Program-made: the position numbers and the translations under genes | Shown here: one piece after another, positions 7,443 through 13,812 of the stretch | Layout: every line of letters starts with the position of its first letter | Position numbering within the stretch: the first letter of the stretch is position 1 | The notes under the pieces: model-generated | Database searches by the model: none | Seen by the model: the letters and a program-made list of their open reading frames with translations, nothing else | What the model was told of the DNA's origin: nothing | Origin: JASFQI01 sp050115555 | GTDB lineage: Bacteria; Desulfobacterota; DSM-4660; Desulfatiglandales; HGW-15 | Assembly: GCA_050115555.1 (NCBI GenBank) | Contig: JASFQI010000065.1 | Coordinates: 1-18,460, forward strand | Length of the DNA stretch: 18,460 nt | Reading direction: 5' to 3'

Positions 7443-9851
7443 ATGACCGCGAAATACAGTTTCATAGGTACCGAATACCCCAGACCGGACGCGCCGGACA
7501 AGGCGGCTGGAAAGGCCGTTTACATTCACGACCTTGTCAGGCCCGGCATGCTTTATGGGAAAATCAAGTACAGCGAATACGCACATGCCAGGATCAAGAA
7601 TATCGACACGTCCAAGGCGGAGCGCCTGCCCGGGGTTCGGGCCGTGCTGACCGGGGACAACTCCCCCATGATTCGCCATGGCTTTATCAAGGACAACTTC
7701 ATTTTCAAACGAGACAAGGTCCGGCAGTTCCGTGACGAAGTGGCGGCGGTGGCGGCCATTGACCCGGATATCGCGGCAGAGGCCGTGGACCTGATCGAGG
7801 TGGAGTATGAAGAACTCCCCGGGGTATTCGATCCCGAGGAGGCGCTCAAGGAAGGTGCCCCGCTCATCCACGAGACCGACCCCAGGGGCCGGCCCAAGAA
7901 GGACAACATTGTTCCGGTACCGTGGAAATTCGTCTCTGGGGATGTGGAAAAGGCAAAGCAGGAGTCGGCCTACATCGCCGAGGACTCCTTTGAGACGCAG
8001 CTGATCCAGCAGACCTGCATGGGAACCGCCGGGTGTGTGGCCGAGTTCGACATTCAGAACAACCTTATCATCCACACCAAGACGCAGATTCCATTTCTCG
8101 CCCAGAACGACTTCAACAAGGCCCTCAAGGCCATGGGACTCAAGGGTAAAAATTCCAGGGTGATCCTGCCCACCCTGGGAGGCTCCTTCGGGACCGGTCT
8201 GGATACCCATGGTTACGAGTACATCACCATCCTCCTCGCCTACAAGACAGGCAAGCCCGTCAAGATCGTCCTGAGCCGTGAAGAGGAGTTCATCACACTC
8301 TCCCCCCGCCAGCCCACCCGGAGCCATATTATTCAGGGTTGCAACAAGGATGGGAAGCTGACCTTCAGGGAGGTAAGGATGCTCCTGGATAACGGCGCTT
8401 ACACGTCCTGGGGGGCCACCACTCCAAGCGTCATGATGCTTCCTATATCGAGCATCTACAGGGTCCCCAATGTGTTTTTCGAAACCAAGATCGTTTACAC
8501 GAATAACACCTACTGCCAGGCCATGCGGGGATACGGGAACCCCCAAGCCGCATTTGCCATTGAGAGCAATCTGGACCACCTGGCCGAGGAGGCGGGGATC
8601 GATCCCTATGATTTTCGCCAGCAGAACAGGAACATCCCCAACGACATCACGCCCATGGGTCTGAACATCACCTCGTGCGGACACGATGAGTGCATGCGGG
8701 TGGTTGCTGAAAAGCTCGGCTGGAAGAACAAGAGAGGTAAGGGACGGAATGCAGGGAACGGAAAGGCCCGGGGCGTGGGCATGGCGTGCCTGTTCCATGT
8801 AGGCGGCTCCGGCAGGGTCTACAAGTCGGACGGTTCCGGCGTAATCATGAAGCTGGACGACTTCGGGAATGTCACGGTGATGGCCGGGGGCGTGGAGATG
8901 GGGCAGGGATTCGAGGTCTCCCTGAGCCTGGCTGCCGCCGAGGCCCTGGGCGTGACACCGGCCAAGGTGAAGGTGGTCACTGGAGACACGGCCACATGCC
9001 CGTGGGATGTGGGGACCCATGCAAGCCGGGGGGCGTTCACGGCGTGCAACGCTGCCATCCAGGCGGCCCGGAAGGCCCGGAAGAAAATATTCGATCTTGC
9101 TTCGGAGCACTTCATGCCGAGGATCGAGTTCAAGGAGAAGAAAAAAAAGAGGAAAAACCCGGAATACGACACTCCTGATATCGACTTCGGGCGGGTGCTC
9201 CAGCCGTCGGACTTCGACATGCGCGAGGACGTGGTCTTCCTTAGGGCGGACCCGGACAATCCGCTCCTTCGGCTGCAGCTCGAGGAGATTCTCCGGGAGG
9301 CACACTACAAGGAGCAGGGAACGATGATCATAACCGAGGCTTTTTACGATCCCTGCAACGAGATGATCGACAGGAAAACCTGCAGAGGAAACACCTCCGC
9401 AGCTTACATTTTCGGCGCCCAGGGTGCTGAGGTGGAGGTGGACCTGGAAACCGGCAAGGTCAGCCTCCTCAACTTCGTGGCCGCCCACGACGTGGGCAAG
9501 GTCTTGAGCAGGCAGGCCATCCGCGGCCAGATCTACGGCGGCGTCCTGACGGGGATTGGCTATGCCCTCTCTGAGGAGTACAGGTCGGAGAAGGGCAAAA
9601 ACATGAACCCCAATTTCCTGGATTACAAGGTCCTGTCAGCTCCTGATGTGGACTTCCCGATCCACGTGGAATGCGTCGAGACCCATGACGAGGAGGGCCC
9701 CTTTGGCGCCAAGGGCGTGGGTGAGCCCGGTCTGGTCCCTACGGCGCCCTCCATAGCCAACGCAATATTCGATGCCATTGGAGTGCGCCTGAAAGAGCTG
9801 CCTATGACGCCGGAAAAAATTTTGGAAGCAATAAAGAGTCAGGGTCAGTAA
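7443..9851 (+). CDS. Mo-hydroxylase catalytic (large) subunit, xanthine dehydrogenase family
   Basis: This 802-residue molybdopterin-binding subunit is where substrate is hydroxylated with water-derived oxygen. Family motifs in order are GGSFGTG (246-252), the MRGYGNPQ block (361-368), VEMGQGF (484-490), GAFTACNAA (530-538) and GAKGVGEPG, whose Glu761 aligns with the catalytic base of xanthine dehydrogenase. A lysine-rich stretch (KEKKKKRK, about 564-571) sits in a charged linker of roughly 60 residues between cofactor domains and makes the protein slightly long for the family. In the indoleacetate scheme it would oxidise the pyrrole carbon C2 to give 2-oxoindoleacetate, whose keto form is the substrate of the hydantoinase-like pair at 13813-17662. 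ATG 7443 has only a weak ribosome site (AGAGG). Other N-heterocycles are possible substrates. Confidence 0.93.
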   Translation: MTAKYSFIGTEYPRPDAPDKAAGKAVYIHDLVRPGMLYGKIKYSEYAHARIKNIDTSKAERLPGVRAVLTGDNSPMIRHGFIKDNFIFKRDKVRQFRDEVAAVAAIDPDIAAEAVDLIEVEYEELPGVFDPEEALKEGAPLIHETDPRGRPKKDNIVPVPWKFVSGDVEKAKQESAYIAEDSFETQLIQQTCMGTAGCVAEFDIQNNLIIHTKTQIPFLAQNDFNKALKAMGLKGKNSRVILPTLGGSFGTGLDTHGYEYITILLAYKTGKPVKIVLSREEEFITLSPRQPTRSHIIQGCNKDGKLTFREVRMLLDNGAYTSWGATTPSVMMLPISSIYRVPNVFFETKIVYTNNTYCQAMRGYGNPQAAFAIESNLDHLAEEAGIDPYDFRQQNRNIPNDITPMGLNITSCGHDECMRVVAEKLGWKNKRGKGRNAGNGKARGVGMACLFHVGGSGRVYKSDGSGVIMKLDDFGNVTVMAGGVEMGQGFEVSLSLAAAEALGVTPAKVKVVTGDTATCPWDVGTHASRGAFTACNAAIQAARKARKKIFDLASEHFMPRIEFKEKKKKRKNPEYDTPDIDFGRVLQPSDFDMREDVVFLRADPDNPLLRLQLEEILREAHYKEQGTMIITEAFYDPCNEMIDRKTCRGNTSAAYIFGAQGAEVEVDLETGKVSLLNFVAAHDVGKVLSRQAIRGQIYGGVLTGIGYALSEEYRSEKGKNMNPNFLDYKVLSAPDVDFPIHVECVETHDEEGPFGAKGVGEPGLVPTAPSIANAIFDAIGVRLKELPMTPEKILEAIKSQGQ

Positions 9852-9906
9852 ACGGGTTTTATACCCGAAGAGATCAGGCAAATCCGGAACGGAAAGGATT
9901 GCAGTC

Positions 9907-10398
9907 ATGGAATCACCGGTGGAGTTGAAAGGAAAAAAGGTTCTGGCAGTGGACGATGAGCCGGATGTTCTCGACTCCATAGAGGGAATTCTAAGCATGT
10001 GCGAGGTGGAAAAAGTTCAGAGCTTCAAGGAGGCGAAACATCTCCTTGAGACAAAAACCTACGACGCAGCGATCCTGGATATCATGGGGGTGGATGGTTA
10101 CAGGCTTCTGGAGGTGACAACGAAGCTGGACATTCCAACGCTCATGCTGACGGCTCATGCCCTGAACCCTCAGAATCTGGTGAAGTCGGTTAAAAAAGGC
10201 GCAAGCGCTTATATCCCAAAAGAGAAGTTGACTGAAATCTCTGTATTCCTCGCTGATGTACTGGAGGAAAGGCAAAGTGGAAAACGCCATAGAAGGTGGT
10301 TTCAGAGGCTTGAGTCCTTTTTTGAGGAAAAGTTCGACAGGTACTGGAAGGAGAGAATGGATGAAGGCAAGGAGTTTTGGAAGAAGTATTTTTATTGA
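9907..10398 (+). CDS. Stand-alone response regulator (receiver domain with basic amphipathic tail)
   Basis: This 163-residue protein has an N-terminal CheY-like receiver with all phosphorylation residues: Asp16 and Asp17 (AVDDEP), phospho-acceptor Asp58 (AILDIMG), Thr82 (MLTAHA) and Lys105 (YIPKEKL). After about residue 120 there is no DNA-binding, GGDEF or other output domain. Instead a Trp/Phe- and Lys/Arg-rich helical tail (RRWFQRLESFFEEKF, then DRYWKERMDEG) may bind a membrane or a partner protein. ATG 9907 follows GGAAAGGATTG. It lies 55 bp after the Mo subunit and 31 bp before dctP, in the same transcript. No sensor kinase is encoded in the window. Its role in the catabolic cluster is unknown. 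Control of the transporter or of the hydroxylase is speculation. Confidence 0.9.
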   Translation: MESPVELKGKKVLAVDDEPDVLDSIEGILSMCEVEKVQSFKEAKHLLETKTYDAAILDIMGVDGYRLLEVTTKLDIPTLMLTAHALNPQNLVKSVKKGASAYIPKEKLTEISVFLADVLEERQSGKRHRRWFQRLESFFEEKFDRYWKERMDEGKEFWKKYFY

Positions 10399-10429
10399 TA
10401 CTTCAAACTCAAATCAAAGGAGGGTTACC

Positions 10430-11452
10430 ATGAAAGATTTTGCCAGATTGGGGATTTGCTTTCTTTGCGTGTTCTGCTTTCTTTTTCTCACGGTCGGTTC
10501 CCAGCCCGTCGCCGCGGAAACCATCAACTTGAATTACGCCTCGGGATCGCCCAGTCCAACCTTCCCTTCTATCCAAATGGAACACTGGAAAAAGGAGATC
10601 GAAAAGAGGACCAATGGTAAGGTTTCCATCCGGACCTTTCCGGGTGGGTCCCTTCTGAAACAAAAGATGATGGTGGACGGCGTGGCACTTGGTCAGGCTG
10701 ACATGGGTGTAATGTGCATGGCCTACCAGCCGGGGCGCTTCACCGTGACGAACGCCACCAGCTTGCCCCTCCAGTTCCCCAATTCCTATGTGGCCGGGTT
10801 GACCCTTTTTGATCTGTACAAGAAGTACCAGCCAAAGGCGTTTGATGGACTCAAGGTGATTACCATGTTTACTTCGGCTCCGGCGAACCTGATGATGAGT
10901 GTGCCCATCAGGACTCTGGACGATTTGAAGGGTGTAAGTGTCCGGGGATCCGGCATGGCTGCCGAGGTATTGAAAATTTGGGGGGCCAATGCGGTGGGTA
11001 TGCCCATGGCGGAAACGCCAGAAGCCTTGCAGAAGGGCGTGGTCAAAGGGCTTTTTTCTTCTCTTGAAGTGATGAAAGACTTTAAATTTGCCGAAATCTG
11101 TAAATATTCAACGATAACAAATGCGGTTATTTACCCATTTTCAGTGGTAATGAATCAAAAAAAATGGGATTCATTGCCTGATGATGTCAAAAAAGTTATT
11201 GAAGATATGTCTCTTGAGCATTGCAAATGGGTTGGAAACTACATGGATAATCATGTTTTGGAATCCATTGAATGGTCAAAAAAGAATCAGGGTGTTGAAT
11301 TCATTGAGCTCTCGGATGCGCAACTGGCTCAATGGAATGCCATGCTGGATCCTATGGTCCAGGGATGGGTCAAGGATGCAACCGCGAAAGGATTCCCCGG
11401 GGCCCAAATTATCGAAGATATAAAGGCATTCAGGGATAAGTACTCGGAATAA
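10430..11452 (+). CDS. dctP: TRAP transporter periplasmic substrate-binding protein DctP
   Basis: This 340-residue secreted binding protein belongs to the TRAP DctP family. ATG 10430 is chosen over the longer upstream frame because AGGAGG sits seven bases before it and a clean Sec signal peptide starts there: basic start, hydrophobic core LGICFLCVFCFLFLTV, and a likely cut after PVAA near residue 29. The mature part contains the family hallmark LDDLKGVSVRGSGM, where Arg172 matches the Arg that clamps a substrate carboxylate in characterised DctP proteins. This fits uptake of an organic acid such as an arylacetate. It is followed by dctQ and dctM. A GC-rich stem-loop after the stop may raise its transcript level over the membrane genes. 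Codons around 11080-11300 are noticeably more AT-rich than the rest. Confidence 0.93.
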   Translation: MKDFARLGICFLCVFCFLFLTVGSQPVAAETINLNYASGSPSPTFPSIQMEHWKKEIEKRTNGKVSIRTFPGGSLLKQKMMVDGVALGQADMGVMCMAYQPGRFTVTNATSLPLQFPNSYVAGLTLFDLYKKYQPKAFDGLKVITMFTSAPANLMMSVPIRTLDDLKGVSVRGSGMAAEVLKIWGANAVGMPMAETPEALQKGVVKGLFSSLEVMKDFKFAEICKYSTITNAVIYPFSVVMNQKKWDSLPDDVKKVIEDMSLEHCKWVGNYMDNHVLESIEWSKKNQGVEFIELSDAQLAQWNAMLDPMVQGWVKDATAKGFPGAQIIEDIKAFRDKYSE

Positions 11453-11491
11453 CGATTTAAAAAGTATGTGTAGCGCTACTTGTCGTCCCGC

Positions 11492-11543
11492 CGCCCCCCT
11501 CGTGGAGCCGACGCCTTTGGAAGGTATTTCCCGAGTGGGGGCG
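11492..11543 (+). other. Stem-loop between dctP and dctQ
   Basis: Bases 11492-11502 (CGCCCCCCTCG) pair with 11532-11543 (CGAGTGGGGGCG). They form 11 pairs with one bulged T and a 29-nt loop. The stem lies 40 bp after the dctP stop. No T-run follows, so it is more likely an mRNA 3'-end stabiliser or partial attenuator that favours the binding protein than a full terminator. Confidence 0.5.
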
Positions 11544-11625
11544 TTCTTCAACAAACGCACAAATCGGCAATGGGTGCGGAGTCGCATGGATTTACCACGG
11601 GTTGTCCCTGGGAGGGGGAGGTGAA

Positions 11626-12117
11626 ATGAGAATACTGCGAAAGATCTGCCGGGGCTTGAACAATTTCATGTTGTGTCTCGCGGGTCTCGCCCTTGTGGTT
11701 TTGGTGGCTCTCATCTGTTCCAATATCTTCCTTCGCACTGTCTGGGTCCCCATCAAGGGCACTTTTGAACTGGTGGGATTTCTGGGGGCCCTCGTGACGG
11801 CCTTTGCATTGGGCTTCACCCAGATGGAACGCGGGCACATCGCAGTGGATATCCTTGTAACCTATTTTCCGGAAAAGCTGAAGCGTGTCATAACGGTAGT
11901 GAACTCGATTGTTTGTATTTTCGTGTTCTCCATTGCGGGTTTTCAAACGATGAAATGGGGGACTCTTCTGAAGGACAAGGGGGAGGTCACCGAGACCCTT
12001 CGCATCATCTTTTACCCATTTGTCTATTGCGTGGCCATTGGTTGTTTCATGCTTTGTGTCGTTTTAGCGGTGGACATGCTGGATGTATTCTTTGGGCCTG
12101 AAAGGGATGATAAATGA
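11626..12117 (+). CDS. dctQ: TRAP transporter small membrane subunit DctQ
   Basis: This 163-residue inner-membrane protein has four predicted membrane segments, around residues 14-34, 46-66, 85-105 and 128-150. That is the size and topology of DctQ subunits of TRAP transporters, which support the large permease. The start is ATG 11626, where GGGGGAGGTG gives a strong ribosome site and the basic N-terminus RILRKICRG precedes the first helix. The frame stays open to TTG 11602, but that extension has no support. The stop codon overlaps the dctM start in the arrangement ATGA (12114-12117), so the two are translationally coupled. Confidence 0.9.
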   Translation: MRILRKICRGLNNFMLCLAGLALVVLVALICSNIFLRTVWVPIKGTFELVGFLGALVTAFALGFTQMERGHIAVDILVTYFPEKLKRVITVVNSIVCIFVFSIAGFQTMKWGTLLKDKGEVTETLRIIFYPFVYCVAIGCFMLCVVLAVDMLDVFFGPERDDK

Positions 12118-13418
12118 GTCCTGAATTAGCCGGTATAATAGGTATTTTTCTGCTCCTTTTTTCCCTTTTCTTTCTTGGAATGCCCGTGGGCTTTTCAATG
12201 GCTGTGGTGGGCTTTTTCGGGTTTGCCCAGTTGATCTCCTTTGAAGCGGCCATGGGCATGATAAGCGCCGATCTCTGGGCGAGCTTTTCCAGCTATGGCC
12301 TGACCGCCATTCCACTCTTCGTTTTCATGGGGTACCTGGCTTTTTACTCAGGAATTGCGGAAAAGCTTTACAAAACGGCGTACACGTGGTTCGGGAGCTG
12401 GCGGGGTGGGCTAGCCATTGCAACCATCGGGGCGGACGAGCTCTTCGCAGCCATCTGCGGATCCAACACGGCCACGGCCGCTACCATGGGGGCCATCGCC
12501 CTACCGCAGATGAAAAAGTACGAATACGACCCGAGGCTCAGCAGCGGCACCGTGGCAACCGGCGGAACCCTGGGTTCCGTCATGCCGCCCAGCGTGATCC
12601 TGATCATCATCGGACTTCAGACGGAGCAGTCCATTATCAAGCTTTTTATGGCGGGGATATTACCTGCTGCTATTTTGGGCCTCCTCTTCATCCTCACCAT
12701 CATCGTATTGTGCCAGCTTCACCCGACCTACGGGCCTGCCGGACCGAAAACCGACTTAAAGGAGAAAATACTATCCCTCAAGGGATTGTTCGATGCCATC
12801 GCCATCTTTGCCCTGGTCATCGGCGGGCTCTACATGGGCCTGTTTACCCCCACCGAGGCCGGGGCCGCGGGTGTGTTCCTGACCCTGCTCGTGACGGTCC
12901 CGGCGAAGAAAATAGGGATGAAAGACTTCCTCAAATCTATAAGGGATACCATAAAGGTATCCTGCATGGCCTTCGTCCTGGTTACCGGCGCCATCGTTTT
13001 CGGTCGCTTCATGGCCGTAACAAGAATTCCATTTGAACTCGCCGAGTTTGCAGCGGGTCTTCCTGTCTCAAACTATTTAATATTATTAATTATTTTAGGC
13101 ATTTATTTTATTGGGGGTTGTTTTGTCGATGCCTTGGGGTTCCTGGTTTTGACGATTCCAATATTTTTCCCATTGGGAATGGCACTAGGATTTGATCCGG
13201 TTTGGTTTGCAATTATATTAACAATGGTAACAACTATGGGGGCAATAACGCCACCGGTAGGCGTGAATATATATGTAGTAAAAGCCCTTTCAATGGATAT
13301 TAGCATAGCTATTATATATAAAAGTGCAAGCTATTTTCTTCTTGCTTGCCTCTTGTGTATCATTATATTGACTATTTTTCCAGATATCGTTTTGTATATT
13401 CCAAGTTTTATGAAATAA
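12114..13418 (+). CDS. dctM: TRAP transporter large permease subunit DctM
   Basis: This 434-residue, very hydrophobic protein has about a dozen membrane spans and is the DctM permease of a sodium- or proton-driven TRAP system. Family features include the N-terminal LFFLGMPVGFSMAVVGF, the ADELFAAICGSNTATAATMGAIALPQM block, GTLGSVMPPSVILIIIG, and the C-terminal ITPPVGVNIYV block. Its start overlaps the dctQ stop by four bases. From about 13060 to the stop the codons switch to AT-rich choices (ATA, TTA, ATT) although the protein still matches the family, so the 3' third differs sharply in base composition from the 5' two thirds. Confidence 0.95.
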   Translation: MSPELAGIIGIFLLLFSLFFLGMPVGFSMAVVGFFGFAQLISFEAAMGMISADLWASFSSYGLTAIPLFVFMGYLAFYSGIAEKLYKTAYTWFGSWRGGLAIATIGADELFAAICGSNTATAATMGAIALPQMKKYEYDPRLSSGTVATGGTLGSVMPPSVILIIIGLQTEQSIIKLFMAGILPAAILGLLFILTIIVLCQLHPTYGPAGPKTDLKEKILSLKGLFDAIAIFALVIGGLYMGLFTPTEAGAAGVFLTLLVTVPAKKIGMKDFLKSIRDTIKVSCMAFVLVTGAIVFGRFMAVTRIPFELAEFAAGLPVSNYLILLIILGIYFIGGCFVDALGFLVLTIPIFFPLGMALGFDPVWFAIILTMVTTMGAITPPVGVNIYVVKALSMDISIAIIYKSASYFLLACLLCIIILTIFPDIVLYIPSFMK

Positions 13419-13676
13419 ATAGATCATGCAGAGATCCTTCTTCTCCTTGTTCCTACACAATGCCTTCTAATCGACGAAAGGTTTCACTCTTTAACGTAAC
13501 CACTCTTGTCGATGGAAGGCAAAGAAACAAAAGGATCAGAGAGAAAACCGGGGCGGACGCGCATGGAGTGGGTGCGATGAATGGAATGAACCTTGATCTG
13601 TCCTTTGAATCAGCATACTCCCATCGATTCATCCCTTGCCCCATTGAACGACGGCCTTTCACCCACGTAAATCGTT
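13419..13676. other. Intergenic segment between dctM and hyuA, no gene supported
   Basis: Frames of about 110-150 codons cross this stretch on both strands. None has recognisable domains, a ribosome site or sensible composition, and both run into the perfect inverted repeat at 13677-13790. I see no promoter. Short partly complementary segments (GATGAAT near 13575 and ATTCATC near 13627) hint at further RNA or DNA structure, so the whole gap may be a non-coding repeat element. Confidence 0.5.
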
Positions 13677-13790
13677 CTTTGCCCTTACCAGGGGAAACGG
13701 CCGGGGGCCTTTTCCCGCTAACAAGAGTACGAAGCATAGCATGGAGAGGGACGCGGACCCCCCCGGCCGTTTCCCCTGGTAAGGGCAAAG
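13677..13790. repeat. Perfect 31-bp inverted repeat upstream of hyuA
   Basis: The arm 13677-13707 is exactly the reverse complement of 13760-13790 (31 of 31 bases), around a 52-nt centre. Each arm contains the strings CCTTACCAGGGGAAACGG or its complement. The right arm ends 11 bases before the hyuA ribosome site (AGGAGG, 13802-13807). In RNA it would form a very stable hairpin next to the start of hyuA. As DNA it looks like a miniature inverted-repeat element or a palindromic genome repeat. No T-run follows, so it is not a classical terminator. Confidence 0.85.
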
Positions 13791-13812
13791 GCTTTTAACG
13801 CAGGAGGATTCC

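Noticed and set aside
7437..9488. A 683-codon minus-strand open frame
   Set aside because: It lies wholly antisense to the Mo subunit gene, whose protein has all family motifs. The antisense product is rich in His, Gly and Leu with no domain and is a product of the sense codon bias.
5874..9851. 4-Hydroxybenzoyl-CoA reductase
   Set aside because: The order and association with a CoA ligase are suggestive, but the FAD subunit lacks the cysteine-rich 4Fe-4S loop that defines that reductase.
13453..13788. A 111-codon minus-strand frame (and a 150-codon plus-strand frame) between dctM and hyuA
   Set aside because: Both read through the arms of the perfect inverted repeat and show no domain. The apparent proteins are translations of a non-coding repeat.
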